DNA of 64,000 nt from the NCBI GenBank assembly GCA_016271365.2, contig CM057454.1:1166753055-1166817054 (forward strand). Direction: 5' to 3'. Within the stretch, counting starts at the first letter, position 1. Each line of letters opens with the position of its first letter. The position numbers and the translations under genes were made by a program. Source of the DNA: Neoceratodus forsteri (Eukaryota; Chordata; Ceratodontiformes; Ceratodontidae). Below the pieces are notes generated by a model. The model searched no databases and was not told where the DNA came from. It saw only the letters and a program-made list of their open reading frames with translations. Positions 20,541 through 33,707 of the stretch are shown here, in pieces.

Positions 20541-22572
20541 TTAATGTGGAAACCTTAGTGTAGCATGGATTGACTACATAAAAGTGTTTGACAGCATCCC
20601 ACACTCTTGGATCATTGAGTGCTTACAAATCTACAGGATATAGCCCATATTTATAAAAGTTATCAGAATTAATATGAGAACGTGGCAAACCACCCTGCAA
20701 TTAAACCACAAGAAAGGTGAAATCAGCATCCCAAGCATAAAGATCCAAGGAGGGATATTTCAAGGTGACTCCTTGTCACTACTTCTGTTCTGCTTTGCTT
20801 GCAACCCATTATATAGCCTAATCAATAACCTAGTGCATGGATACAAATTGAACTTCAGAAATCAGAATTACCAGTAGCTGATGTGCCACCTCTTCTTTGC
20901 AGATGACCAGAAGCTTTGCAGTTCATCCAGTAAACACCTAAAAAAAGTAACTACAGATTTTCAAGAATTTATCTGACATATGGAAGGTGTGGTTTAGAAA
21001 AATGTGACAAAGGAACATTTATAGTAGAAAAGTTAACTTTTAAAGAAAAATTCAACCTGACAGAGGGCTGTGACATAAATAACTTAAATAATAGGGAGTG
21101 TACAAATATCTGGGAATAGATAAAGGAGCAACAAAACAACACAAACAAATGAGAACAACAATCAATGAGGAATATTTCAGAAGGCTAAAGCTTATACTGA
21201 AAACTACTTTGACAATGTGAAACAAAGTGCAAGCTCTAAATCAGCTTGCCCTTCCTGCGATATTCATATAGCTTCAGGGTGATAGATTGGCCTCAGAAAT
21301 TGTTGAATCAGCTAGATATGAAAACAAGAAAACTGCTCCATGCCTACCTGTTAATATACAAAAATCAGTGCATGCCAAAATTATACATTCCAAGGTCTGA
21401 GGGGGGCATGGACCTCCTTGAGATTGATTACACACATGGGTTCACAATAGTGGGGCTGCATACATACAGACATCTTTGGACCAAACATAGTAAAGGTCCT
21501 ACATCATGAGGCAAATAAGCATAAGATTACTTCCATCATAAAATTAGGTAAAGCTTTCAGGAGCATATCAGAGATGCATGTTGAGCCACTAGTAGATAAA
21601 GAACAACCAGCAACAGAAAGTGCAAAAAAAAAGCAGAAAAAAGAATAGGAAGGTAAAGATCAAAGAACAAGAAAGGACAACTGGAAAATCCATAACTACA
21701 GTGGAAATTATAGGGATCTGCTGGAACAATCACCGGTCAATCAAGAACTAACCCACAAGTGGTTTAAAAGAGGTTAATTTAAGCCACAAGATGAGACATT
21801 GATAATGGCAGCCCAAGACTGTGGACTTAGCAAAAGATGATTCATGAAATGCCTAGAAAAGACAGAAATGACAGACAGGTGCAGGTTCTGTAGTACATAA
21901 TTAGAAACAGTTGCACATCTTCTAGCAGGATGTGAAGTACCCATGGCAGAGGACCTGAAAGATATACTGAAAGACACAACAACGTAGCAAGACTGATCCG
22001 ATGAAAACTATGCAAACTCTATAACATACAAGTAGCAGAGAAACACTGGAAACATGAACCACGAAGAATCACGGAGAATGAAGAAGTAATGATTACATGG
22101 GATCACATGATACCAACTGCCAAGAAAGTGGAAGCACGAAAACCACATATTGTAATACAAGAAAAAAGAACAAAAGTAGCATTGCTGATCGAAATAGCCA
22201 CCCCTAGTGATTACAGTGTCCTGCGTATATAGAGAGACATAAAATCATAAAATACCAATATATGTAAGCAGAAACTAAACTGTGCAATAAGGATACAGAA
22301 ATCATTCCAATATTACTCGGGGCAATAGGGCTAATCAAAAAGAACTTTCATGCACATCTAAATATGCTACCAATATACGTGACACCTTATCAACTACAAA
22401 AGTAAGCCATCCTGGGGATGATGCACATGCTGAGAAGAATGCTCTCAGCAAACATTAAAGATTAATGCAGTACTGATTTCCTGATTTATTTTAAATATGT
22501 CCTGGCTTAAGAATGGGGTCCATTCTTATCATGGCACTATAAATCCCTGAACATTTTGAGACACTAACTCCA
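20541..22572 (+). mobile_element. REL-endonuclease LINE, copy 2, inserted in ZNF linker
   Basis: Longest of the three copies, starting inside the RT: AWIDYIKVFDSIPHSWII (block A, about 20565-20615), GGIFQGDSLSLLLFCFACNP (about 20750-20810; the GDS variant of PQGS is characteristic of this LINE group) and LFFADDQKLCSS (about 20890-20925). Then come the YLGIDKG region (about 21105), LDMKTRKLLHAYLLIYKNQC (21320-21370), the CCHC knuckle (one Cys codon followed by a stop, about 21880-21930) and KPHIVI...LLIEIATPSD (about 22140-22210). The 3' UTR aligns with copy 1 to its last bases (GAGACACTAAC). Flanks are TGAAAA (20534-20539) and TGAGAA (22573-22578). Stops throughout. Confidence 0.88.
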
Positions 22573-23008
<436 letters not shown>

Positions 23009-23091
23009 TGAGACTACATCAACAAATTTACACTGGTGAGAGATTATATAAATGTGCCAAATGTGACAAAAGATTTACATTCAAGAGTAGT
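23009..23091 (+). pseudogene. zinc-finger remnant, left part of CR1-split finger
   Basis: Encodes LHQQIYTGERLYKCAKC, then DKRFTFKSS, and is interrupted at TAGT by a CR1; the finger resumes at 25832 as LVKHQRIHIGER. Confidence 0.88.
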
Positions 23092-23878
23092 CAGCTACAG
23101 AGTCAAGCCATACAAAAGTGAAGGTTCTGGACTTCAGGAGGGCTGACTTTGGCAAGATGGGAGAGTGCCTTAGAAAAGCACTGGCAAACAGGCTAGAAGG
23201 AGGGGTGGAGCAACAATGGGAAAATGTCAAAACTGCCATCACAGAGGCAACAAGCCTTTGTTTGAAGCAAATATACAAATCAAAATGAAAGAAAAGCCAC
23301 TGTGGTTCTCAAAAGAAGTGGCAGTGAAGGTTAGGGAGAAAAAGATAGCATTTAGGAAGTATAAGGAAACACAGAAGGAGCAGGACAGAGAACTGTACCA
23401 GTTAAGGCAGAAGGAAGCAGGGAGGGTAGTCAGAATAGTTAAGGCACAAACCGAGGAAAAGATACCCAAAGTGGTTAAGAAGGGAGATAAAACCTTTTAT
23501 AGGTATATCAGGGAGCGTACAAAGACAAAGGGAGGGGTAGTGGGGCTGACTAGAATGGATGGTGGGTGAGCAGAGAGGGACAGTGAAAAAGCAGGAATAC
23601 TGAATGAATACTTCTGTTCAGTATTCACAAAAGAGGAAGTGGGGGAGGTGCCTAATCCAATTAACAGAAGCACTCTGGAGAGGGGGGTCGATCCCAGTCC
23701 TTTCACAGAAGAAAGGTTTCTTAAAGAACTCCTAAAACTGAAGATGGACAAAGCAATGAGGCCAAAGAATTAAGCAGAGAACTAGTGACACCACTGACTA
23801 CCTTTTATAACAAATCATGGGAGGCTGATGTGGTACCTGAGGACTGGAAGAAGGCTGATGTGATTCCCCTTTACAAAA

Positions 23879-24453
23879 GTGGGAGCAAGACAGGCAGAAA
23901 ACTATAGACCTGTCAATTTGACCTCTGTGGTAGGGAAAGTAATGGAATCACTTCTGAAGGAAAGAATTGTTGAGTACCTAGAGGCCAGTGGGGCACAGGA
24001 TGCAAGGCAGCATGGGTTCATAGCTGGAAGGTCATCTCAGATGCATCTAATTGATTTCTTTGATTGGGTGACCAAAGTAGTAGACCAGGGAGGGGCTGTG
24101 GACATGGCCTATCTAGACTTTAGCAAGGCATTTGACACAGTCCCACAGAAAAGATTAGCAGTCAGATTAACCAGCCTTGTAGTGGGTCCCAGGGTGGTAG
24201 CCTGGGTAAAGCATTGGCTGAACAACAGGACACAGAAGGTAATTGTAAATGGAGTCCACTCTGAAGAAAGAGGGGTTACTAGTGGGATGCCGCAGGGCTC
24301 AGTACTGCGTCCAGTCCTTTTTAATGTCTTTATAGGTGACATTGCAGAGGGACTGGAAGGAAAAGTATGCCTCTTTGCAGATGACACAAAGATCTGCAAC
24401 AGGGTTGATACACAAGAAGGCATGGAAAGGATGAGAAGGGACCTGGCAAGGTT
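23879..24453 (+). pseudogene. CR1 reverse transcriptase, nearly open
   Basis: About 190 open codons with all core RT blocks: NYRPVNLTSVVGKVMESLL, DARQHGFIAGRSSQMHLIDF, MAYLDFSKAFDTVPQKRL (A), SGMPQGSVLRPVLFNVFIGD (B) and CLFADDTKICN (C, catalytic ADD intact), then DLARF, where the SINE enters. After the SINE the thumb resumes in other frames (24984-25610: RAGGILGCIGRG, PHLEYSIQF). The intact RT core suggests a comparatively recent CR1; the insertion and 5' truncation prevent function. Confidence 0.88.
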
Positions 24454-24985
24454 TTTTTTTAATTTTACTCTTTATCTGGCAGGACCCCCCGTCTTTATCA
24501 TCCCTGGTCATGGCCCCCAGAGACCTCCACCACTGCCTATGGCTGCTGAGGACCCTCAGTCACCCCCGGCTTACCCCCCGGAGGGCAGGGCTGTGGCCAT
24601 CTTTGTGACCACGGGACTAGTGTCTGGTCGGGGTCCGGCAGCGGCAGTGATGAGATGAGGTCCTCTGGGAAGGGCTTCATTCACACGGTGGTCCTGCCTG
24701 CCTCCATTTTCCATTTTCCTCCCAAGGGAGGCAGGGACGTGCAATGATGCCAGCATCCACCCCACCTCCCAGCTATTGAGCATCGGCAGCATGAGTTCTT
24801 CCGGCCTCCGCCAGGAGCCCTCAGTGCTCCAAGTGCTTCCCATGCCCTCCCCTCAGAGAAGGAGAGCCATCCAAGGGACACTCCATCCTTCTCCCCTGGC
24901 TGGCCCTCCAATGACCCGGGTCCGTCCCGAACCCGGGTCACCGGCATCAGAAGCAGAAATCCCATCGCTGTGCCAACAGGCTGGT
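24454..24985 (-). mobile_element. tRNA-derived SINE with poly(A) tail, copy X
   Basis: Inserted in the CR1 with a ~16-bp direct repeat (GGGACCTGGCAAGGTT / GGGACTTGGCAAGGTT at 24438-24453 and 24986-25001). The left edge is T-rich, i.e. a poly(A) on the minus strand. At the minus-strand 5' end are a Pol III A-box-like TGGCACAGCGATGG and, about 40 bases on, a B-box-like GGTTCGGGAC. Body about 0.5 kb, GC-rich. The long TSD and A-tail imply mobilisation by an L1-type enzyme. Confidence 0.72.
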
Positions 24986-25831
24986 GGGACTTGGCAAGGT
25001 TGAAGAAATGGTGAGAAGTATGGCAGCTTGGATTCAGTGCAAAGAAGTGCAAAGTGATGCGCCTGGGAAACAAAAACCAGGAAGATTACACAATTGGGGG
25101 GAGGTTGTAACAACAACAAAAATGGAAAGGGACCGGGGGGTAATCATATCAGATGACCTTAAGGTTGGAAAGCAATGTGAGAAGATGGTAGGGAGGGCTG
25201 GGGGGATACTGGGATGCATAGGGAGAGGCATCACCAGCAGGAAACAGGAAGTTGTTATCCCCTTGTACAGACAGTTGATGAGACCCCATCTAGAGTACTC
25301 CATCCAGTTCTAGAGACCCCATCTCCGCAAGGACATAGGATGGAGACAGTTCAGAGGAGGGCAACTAAAATGGTGCAGGGTCTGCAAGAGAAGCCATACA
25401 AGGAAAGGCTAAAGGAGCTTAATATGTATACCCTTGAGGAAAGGAGGGCAAGAGGGGACATGATAGAAATATTTAAGTACCTCAGTGGAATCAACAAAGT
25501 CCAAGAGGGCAGCATCTTTCAGAAAAAGAAATGTGCAAGAACAAGGGGACACAATTTGAAGATAGAGGGGGAACGGCTCAGGGGCAATGTGAGGAAGTAT
25601 TTTTCATAGAGAGGGTGGTGGACATATAGAACAGCCTTCCTGAGGAGGTTGTAGGGTCTAAAACTGTGGGAGAATTCAAGAATGCATGGGACAGACATAA
25701 GGCAATTTTTGTGGGGGGTAGGAAGAAATAGGCTGTTGGTTAAATAGGATCTGCAGCTTATCCTCTAGGTAGGGAAATGGGCAGACTAGGTGGGCCAAGC
25801 AGCCCTTATCTGCCGACAAAGTCTGTGTTTC

Positions 25832-26046
25832 TAGTTTGGTAAAGCATCAGAGAATTCACATTGGGGAGAGATCATATAAATATGTTCAATGTGATAAGAG
25901 TTTTACAAAGAACAATAACCTGGTAACAAAGCAGCAAATCCACACAGGAGTAATCCCAAGAGAGACCATATAAATGTGACAAATGAGATAAGAGTTTTAT
26001 ATAGAAGAGTCATCTAATAAGGCATCAACAAATTCACACCAGAAAC
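25832..26046 (+). pseudogene. ZNF array remnant, fingers before LINE copy 3
   Basis: LVKHQRIHIGER completes the CR1-split finger. Next SYKYVQCDKSFTKNN...QQIHTG, a short insertion, then PYKCDK-stop-DKSFI-stop-KSHLIRHQQIHT. The last finger ends in linker DNA (CACACCAGAAAC), where REL-LINE copy 3 begins. Confidence 0.82.
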
Positions 26047-27060
26047 AAACATCAAGATACAGTGAGGGATATTGCATGAAGCTTTCTTGTCACCACTCCT
26101 GTTTTGCATTGCTTCAAACCCACTGTTCAACCTCATTAATAACTTATGGTATGGGTACAGTGGGAGCTCCAAAAATAATGATCAAATGGTATTTCATTGA
26201 CTGTATGTCAATGATTTAAAGCTTTATAGCTCATGTAATAAAGAACAGTTGTAAACTGTCAAATCCTTCTTTGATGACATCTGGATAACATTGTTGATTA
26301 TATCAGTGTGCTAGTGGAGCATTCATTTAAGGAAATCTAACCTGTACAGAAAACATCAATTTGGATGAGGACTGTAACATAAAAGACCTTGAGCAAGAGG
26401 CAGTGAACAAGTACAGTACCTGGGTATAGATGAAGGATCAGCAATGCAACATGAACAAATAAGAGAAAAGATCAGCAAGGAATACTTCAGAGTGGCTGAA
26501 ATTTGTACTGGAAACTGCTTTAGTAGCACAGAGTGAAGTTCAAGCTGTAAATTATCTTGCCCTTCCTGTGCAGTCATGCAGGTTTGGCATCACTGACTGG
26601 CCACAGAATGAGCTGGATCAGCTGGACAGAAAAACAAGAAACTTCTCAATTAATTTACAAAAATTAGTGTATGCCAAGATTGTACATTTTAAGGTCTGAA
26701 GGAGGCATGGGCCTTCTTAAGACTGACTACACATGTTGATCCAAAATTGTAGAACCACAGTCATATTTATTGACATCCCAGGGCTGAAATATAGTCAGAT
26801 TCCTACATCATGAAGATAACAAACATAAGACTTCTTGGAATACAAAATGAAAAGTCCTTAGGAGAGGAGACTAGATGAGATTAAACATGGAGCAACTAGC
26901 TTAGAATGTACTGTGCGGCAAAAGAAAGCTGTTAAAGAGAAAGACCATCAATGGAAGAATGGAAGGAGAGATCATAACTGCAGTGGAAGATACATGGATC
27001 TGCTGTAATAACCCCATATAGACCTAGAACTGACCCATCCATGGTTAACAAGGGGAGAAT
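26047..27060 (+). mobile_element. REL-endonuclease LINE, copy 3, inserted in ZNF linker
   Basis: Begins in the RT at the IKIQ-GI block, then LSPLLFCIASNPLFNLINNL (about 26085-26145) and YVNDLKLYSSC (old RT catalytic box, about 26205). The YLGIDEG region (about 26420) and the CMPRLYIL/RSEGGMGLL block (about 26670-26720, frameshifted) follow. Similarity to copies 1 and 2 stops near 27060 at the HPWLTRGEF block, before the knuckle and endonuclease, so its 3' end is lost. The 5' truncation point differs from both other copies. Confidence 0.8.
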
Positions 27061-28070
27061 TGTGTTCTGCAGCATCCTGGACATCTCATCACAATTCCAG
27101 TAGTTACTGCTTAGACAAAGGATCTAGGTGCTAAAACATTATTTTTATCACCTCTGTCTTGTTCAAAGTTCACATAATTGGTGATAAACTGGCTGTGCAG
27201 TATGTGTTAATGTTTTAAGCATTTAAATCAATAGAAAAACCTAGAAACTGCCGGAGGCTCACATCATTTTTTCAAAATCAAATCTTAGTCAAAAGGTGCA
27301 GGTAAACCGCCGAGGACTCAAATTCTAACAGATGGCAGAGAACCATGTCCTCATTTCAGTCAATTATGAAGAAGCTGCATAAAGACATAAAACTGATAAG
27401 TTCTTGATTTGATGCTTCCTGTGGTTCCAAGTGGTCAAGCAGCAGATTGAGCCCCACAAGGTGATGGTCGTACAGGCAATAAATGTGTGTAGTGCAATAG
27501 CTGTGTCAGTAGGCTTAGTTAAATAAAATCAGTTGCTACCATCTAACCTTGAGCATTTGGACAATTTACAGTGAGAAAATGTCACTGTAAATGGACTTGT
27601 GGAGGAATTTGGGGAGGTCATCTCCACCTAATACAATTTTTCCCTGGTTGGGGGAAGCACTTGCACAAGACTTTGAAGCAATATTAAGTGAGTTTAAGAA
27701 TCAACACCTTGCGTGCTCTTACTTAAACTGCGGTCGGTACTCCAACATGATGCCATGTTTTAAGCTGTCAGGCAGCTGAAGGACATAAAGATTAATTGCA
27801 ACAGGGTTTTAATGTTCCTAGACTTAAGCTGTGCCACACTTAACAGGCAAAATAAGGCTTTAATTGCAGAAAATGAAAACACAGAATCCTGTATCCCGTT
27901 AACTACAATCTACCCTGCAAAACTGAGGGTACAGCATGGAGGTCAGGTATTCATCTTCACGGACTGAAAGACTTGAACAAACTTGGGGGGAAAAAATCAC
28001 TAAACACAGTTACTGTAGAACTGAGGAGTGCAGTGAATTGGAATCTGACTCATGAAAGGATTCCAACGTT
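27061..28070. other. no gene identified
   Basis: Sequence unlike the REL-LINE starts at about 27060. A 62-codon frame at 27591-27779 has no recognisable features. No repeat family was recognised. Confidence 0.45.
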
Positions 28071-28071
28071 G

Positions 28072-28265
28072 CTATTTTATTTATTTATTTAATTTTGTTC
28101 ACTCAGTAGACCCACTGAGACTAGAAGTTCCTTTTTCAGGGTTGACCTGGAGGGGGGCAGATATAGATGGTAACCAACTGAAATTGAACCAGATTAAGCT
28201 GTTGGTGGTATTTTTAGTGAATGGGGTAGTATTTTGTATTATATTGAGTCAGTATTTTTGAGTAC
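28072..28265 (-). mobile_element. V-SINE / L2-type 3' tail fragment
   Basis: Shares the blocks TGAACCAGATTAAGCTGTTG, GTGGTATTTTT and AGTGAATG with the 3' half of the V-SINE at 48.3 kb, same orientation. The tRNA head and core are missing. TTTATTTATTTA at the left is the tail. Confidence 0.65.
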
Positions 28266-28317
28266 TAGTAAGAGCTGTGGGTGAGACAACAGATGTTTTA
28301 ATAACTAAGGTTACATT

Positions 28318-30063
28318 ACAGAAACATAGAAATTCATGACAGATAAGGACCACTAGGGCCTTCTATTCTGCCCATTTCCCCTGCCTTTTGTAAAAGCGAC
28401 AGACGCTACTTGTCCTCCAGCTTTATCTCCTTGTTCCTATTGCAAGGGTTCCCCTCTGCTTGTCCCATGCATTTTTAACCTCCCCCACCATGTTTTCCCC
28501 CACCACCTCTGCTGGGAGTCTATTCCATGCATCCAACACCCTTTTGTGAAGAAATGCTTCCTCATGCTACCCCTTAGTTTAGCCCCTTCCAACCTCATGA
28601 CATGCTCCCTCATTCCTGGACATCTCCTTGTCTGAAAGATGATACCTTTCAGTTCACTATTTATGCCTTTCAGATATCTGTAGGTTTCCATTAAATCTCC
28701 CCACCTCTCATCTCCTCCAGGGTATACATATTGAGGTCTCCCAGTCTTTCACCATATGACTTTCGATGCATGCTCTACACCATCTTTGTTGTGCTTCTTT
28801 GAACTGCCTCCACCCTTTCCATGTCCTTATGGAGATGCAGCCGCCAGAACCGGACACAGTAATCAAAGTGGGGCCTCACCAATGATCTATAAAGTGGCAT
28901 TTCTACTTCCTTCCTTCTGCTGGTGGTACCTCTCCCTATGAACCCCATCATCCCACTGGCTCTCCCCATAGCCTTGGCAAATTGTTTGGCTACTTTTAGG
29001 TGATCAGATATGATTACCCCAAATCCCTTTCCTGTTTGATGATCATCAGTTTCTATTCTCTCCCCATCATGTAATCTTCTGCTGGGTTATTGTGCCCTAT
29101 ATGCATGAGTTTGCACTTTTTTTGCAATAAATCTTAGCTGCCAAACTCAGGATCATTCCTCCAGTTTACCTAGGTCACTCATTTTTCCATCTCTCCCAGA
29201 GTATCCAAACTGTTGCATGTCTTATTGTTATCTACAAGGAGGCACACCTTCCATTCCAGTTCCTCTGCAATGTCATTTATGAATTCATTAAACAGGACTG
29301 GTCCCAAGACTGGTCCTTGTTGCACACCGCTGGTCACCCTGCATTCCTCAGATTGAGCACCATTTACAGTGACTCTCTGCTTTCTATCACGCAAACAGTT
29401 CCTAATGTAGTTTACCACCTTGTGACCCATGCTCAGGCTGCCCAGCTTGCTCAAAAGTCTTCTATGTGGAATGGTATAGAAGGCTTTACTGAAATACAGA
29501 GAGGCCACATACACCACTCACCTGATCCATGACATCAGTCACCCAGTTAAAGAAATCAGTTAGATTTATTTGGCATGACCTTCCCGCTATGAATCCATTC
29601 GGTCTGAGATCCTGTGCTCCAGTGAATTCAAGGTGATTTATGAACCTTAATTTATAGATTCCATAATCTTCCCCACTGTTGAGGTGAGGCTGGCTGGGAT
29701 ATAGTCTCCAGTGTCCTCCCTACTGCCACTTTTGTAAAGAGGGACTACACCCATTTCGAGTGACTCATTGAACAGGGCTGCCAGTGGTGGTACCAGCACC
29801 TTCTGTACTTCCTTTAATATTCTAGGATGTATTCCATCTAATCCCACTGCCTTGTCATCTTTCAGTTTTTAAGAGTTATTTTAGGACTCTCTATCCCATG
29901 AATGGAGTGGTGTCCATCTCCCTCCCATATTTGTTTATATTACCCAACTGTGGTCCCTCACCACCTTCTTCTGTGAATACGGAACAAAAATATGTCTTCA
30001 GTATTGGTGCTTTTTCCAGGTCCTTTTTGTTATATGTGAAAAGATCACACCTTGGGTTATTTG
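28318..30063 (-). mobile_element. CR1-like LINE, minus strand, 5'-truncated
   Basis: The CR1 3' terminus lies at the left edge (CAGAAACATAGAAATTCATG, then GGACCAC). On the minus strand, in order: MGLDGIHPRILKEVQKVL (about 29.8 kb), VASLYFSKAFYTIPHRRL (block A, about 29.5 kb), SGVQQGPVLGPVLFNEFIND and LLVDNNKTCN (ADD changed to VDN), then YRSLVRPHFDYCVRFW (about 28.87 kb) and FFTKG near the end. The damaged catalytic box and scattered stops make it inactive. It is a subfamily different from the CR1s at 12 and 23 kb. Confidence 0.82.
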
Positions 30064-33000
30064 CATGATATGCTGGTCAAAGAAAGTAACAACATGTAGA
30101 GGCAATACAAGAAGTTTATTACAATATTCATGCCATAACAAGTGAAGCAAAGCAATCACAAGGGAGCCGATTTCCCACCATTTCCTGAGTATGGTTTCTT
30201 TCTCTCTGAGGAGCTGGTGTGCATAGAATTATATATGACTGATAAAAGTGCAGTTACAGATATGATAAACATACAGCATTGGATAGCAGGGGTGTAGCCA
30301 GGAATTTCATATTTGCACACCAAGTGGACTCTCATTGCTACACCCCCCACTGTTCTGGCCAACTACCCCTTCCCGCACTGTCCATGCCCAGTTTGTGCTC
30401 TGTCACCGGATGCAAGTGTCATTTTCTCTGTGTTGTATACCAGCACAGCATACCACTAGCCACACTGCTACCACCAATAGTTGTCAGACTGTCTGAGTTT
30501 TGGTTATAATATTTCATTGTGATAAACTTCTGTACCACATCAAGGTAGCCAGTCTCACAGAGGTCCATTCATAAACCACTAACACCATCACCAACAGTTG
30601 TTTACTGCTTATCCATTTGACGTTATGGATGTTATGTCAGTACTACTGGGCAGCAGTAGGGTCTATGGCTCTGTGCTGCAGATCCCAACTAGAGTTTTCC
30701 AAGAGAAAGGAAGTACAGAACAAAAGCAATAGGGCCCATTACTCAAAACACCTGATCCGGTTGCCAATGTCTCTAGGAGTAGCAGGTACAAAAGACATTG
30801 TTCAGTTCCTAGCATGATCATTGTGTCAGCAGGGGAGGAGAAGCAGGATGGTATGGATAAACTGCAGATGTTCAGCAAGATTGATACAAACGATCCCATG
30901 GCTTTGGAATAAATATTTGACACATGCTAACGGAATGCTTATTTGTGAGGAGACAGGGCCCAACAAAATGTTTGACAGGGGGCCCATACAGTCATTGGCA
31001 CAGTCCACCACCGCCACCACTTTTGTGGAACATGCCAACCAAACTGGCGTTTTACACACCATGGTAAGTGGCATTGCACTAATGTTGTGGTAGAGTTTTG
31101 GAAAACCTCATGGCACCAGAATGGTGAGACAACTCCAAATGTCTGCGGACTTTGAAATACTAGTAAAAGTCAAGGGCCCATTTTGTTGTAACCAAACTAC
31201 CTCTGTGCTCTATGTTTAGAGATACAATAGAAGTAGGCATATGTAAGCACCAAATATAACTTCAAGATGACAATGTGCTATATGTGTTCAGAAACAAATG
31301 GGCTCTCCCAGACTACAATTTCCCTGAAGTCCCCCTCTGCACGTTGAGCTATCTAAATTTCTCTTCATTAACTTATCATAACAGAAATAGATTCATTTTT
31401 GTTTGAGCATTTAGGGTTGGCAGGGGGCCCATACAATCATTGCCAAGCCCACCCCCACATTAACACACACACACACACACAAAAAAGAGTACCGGATAAT
31501 CCTCTTCTGTCTGAAACTGGTGGAATGGTAATAATTCCTCCTGGGCTGGCTGCTACACCACCCCACAAGAGAGTCCAGATAAAAAGCGGCAGCAAAAAAA
31601 TGGAAATGGGCGGTGAGAAAATGAGGGGAGGTTGCACAAAAAGTCAGCAGGGAATCGGACACCAGGGAATGGTGGAAAAGACTGCTCAGCTCAGCACTCA
31701 AACAGACCAAGTCAGCCAGAACCAGAAGCCCTGAAAGAGCACAGCAGCAGGCACTCATAGCAAAGCACTGGGTTCAAGTGGGTTCTCGCACGACAGATGA
31801 CCGGTGCTCTGCTCAAGACCATCAGACACTGCTCAAGGGCTCTGGCCTAGCTAGTTGTAGTCTCACTCTCAGCAGCTCTCCCTCCCAGGCTGGCAACCAG
31901 CGTCTGGCAATGAAAGCAGTCAGTTTCTTCTTCTTCCTGGCTCCTTCTCACTCTGTGACTAGCAGATGTTCCTCCTCCTGATCCTGTGGCATCTGGGCTG
32001 GCGACAAAGCTCCTTCCGGGCTCCAGCGGCTCCTCATTGTATTTAACTGCTGGTGGCTACCCGGCTATCGATTCCATCTGGGTGGCTAAGTTCCACACCG
32101 ACCAACGTGGACAGAACTGGGGCAGTGTGCTCTCGGCTATCTCCTGAAAGCAAGCAGGCAGGCACGGCTCTGGTCTCGACATGCAGCACCCCTCCTCTCA
32201 ATCTCGAATATTGATTCCTCTCTATTCTGTTTCTCCAACTTAAAGAACTGCAAGCAACAGACAGAGTTGCTATTTCAAGGGGCAATTAAAAAGGCCGCCC
32301 CTCACTAGCCGTGCCTCCTTTCTTATGAGCGGACCTGACTGAGGATGTCAGCGTTCATAGCTGCATTCATTTTTCAATCAGGTCCTCTGGACTGTGGGCA
32401 TGTCAGTGTGCATGTCATCAATTTAGACTCCATCCACCCCCCCCCCCCAGAAAAAGCTTATAAGAGATTTAGTGGCTGGGAAAGCCCAAAAAAAAAAAAA
32501 AAGAAATTCGCTGACACACCAGCCGGCTCCTGCTATCCCCCACCATGTCGGCAGCACACCATGGCATGTCTGGTGTATCAGTGGCTATGTCCTTGTTGGA
32601 TAGGGCATGTAAATAAGGTGGCTCACTCGGACAATTACATAGGAAATAAGGAAGAATCTCTGAAGAAAGGAAATTCAAAGTCGGCATCAAAATAAATCTT
32701 CTCAGTTCTTATTTCCAGACAGTGAGTCTGAGTCTGGAAATACTTGCAACATAGTCACAAAAGCACACAACATGTCACAATAGTGAAACACTACAGAATA
32801 TGAGTGATTGTGAGTATAAAGAATATGTGAAAACTAAAAACAGTATATATGGCAGAAACATATATAGGTAAAACATTGTGAGACTGTAGTAAGACACTTA
32901 TACTTATAGGTATATAAGGTTACAGTTATGTGTGGGTCAGTTGGTGGTATATGACCCAGGCATAACACCTTCCACATACTCTCCTTCTTCCCTTTTAAGC

Positions 33001-33688
33001 CTTGCTATCCCACACCTGTTTTTTCTTCTTTCACTAATGTACCTATAATGTCTTGTCACCCTTCTTTACCACCCATGCTATTTTTTGCCCTGTTTTTTCT
33101 TTGCGCTCCTGAGTATAACAGTAAAATATGGACAAAATCATAAAATAGCCCAGTAGATACACATTTCATCACAGTAAATCACACTGGAGCCTCTCTTAAG
33201 ATTTTGGCGTTTAGAAAAAAATAGATGCACTTCTAAGAGGTGGTGACTACAACAAGGCAGCTAAAGGGGAGAAATGTACTGGGTTTTTACATTAGATGCA
33301 TCTGATGGTAGGTTAGGAATAACTTAGGAAAACTGGGCTGCTTGCTGGTGGCCGTGAAGACCAATAAAAATCAGGACAGTGGATGAAATTATCAGTTTGT
33401 ATAAGGTAACACCTAGCCCTGTTCCGTCCTAGTTCTTCCGACCTACCCCAGCTGCTTAGGATCCTGCACTACACTTATGCAAACATCCATGCATTCTCCA
33501 TATGTACAGTATACACATATAGGAGTTAGAGAAAGAGAAGCAAGGGAAACTGCAGTGATAAACAAAAGGATTTCAGTATAACACAACACAGTGTTCTATT
33601 TATACTAAGGGCATGATGCCTGGTAATGGCCATGAAAATCCCAGTGTCACTTAACTAAAATTTCTGAGCCAGTGGATGGAATGTGCAC
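30064..33688. other. non-coding, unassigned repeat-like region
   Basis: No supported gene. Seen: CAGGGGTGTAGCCAGGAATT at about 30288-30307, which resembles hAT-type terminal sequences but lacks a convincing partner end; a (CA)n run at 31463-31480; a C12-like run at about 32438-32450 and an A15-like run at about 32489-32503. This block is split from 46781 onward by the Harbinger insertion. Confidence 0.4.
31463..31480. repeat. (CA)n microsatellite
   Basis: Nine CA units followed by an A run. Confidence 0.9.
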
Positions 33689-33691
33689 ATG

Positions 33692-33707
33692 GGCCCGGAT
33701 ATTCAAA
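33692..33707 (+). repeat. Harbinger left TIR
   Basis: 16 bp identical to the complement of 46762-46777. Further GATATTC/GAATATC copies lie just inside (about 33774 and 33823), mixed with GCGCAA motifs. Confidence 0.92.

Larger units (their letters stand above)
23092..25831 (+). mobile_element. CR1 LINE, 5'-truncated, nested in ZNF array
   Basis: Inserted in a zinc finger with TAGT on both sides (23088-23091 and 25832-25835). It starts at the end of the endonuclease (VLDFRRADFGKMGE, about 23117), followed by the linker region (KTFYRYIRERTKTKG), RT, thumb and the CR1 3' end (GGGAAATGGGCAGACTAGG, then TGTGTTTC). It is itself split by a tRNA-derived SINE at 24454-24985. Frames are long but contain a few stops and shifts. 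Confidence 0.92.

Noticed and set aside
18981..22572. Idea that the KRAB-type fingers are the N-terminal zinc fingers of the REL-LINE itself
   Set aside because: The fingers form one array with the upstream ZNF exon, continue in its linker phase, and lie outside the LINE at both the 5' and 3' ends of copies; R2-type N-terminal fingers are not TGEKP-linked.
30288..31560. hAT-like transposon starting CAGGGGTGTAGCC
   Set aside because: No matching right terminus or 8-bp duplication could be found by eye; left as a remark in the region entry.
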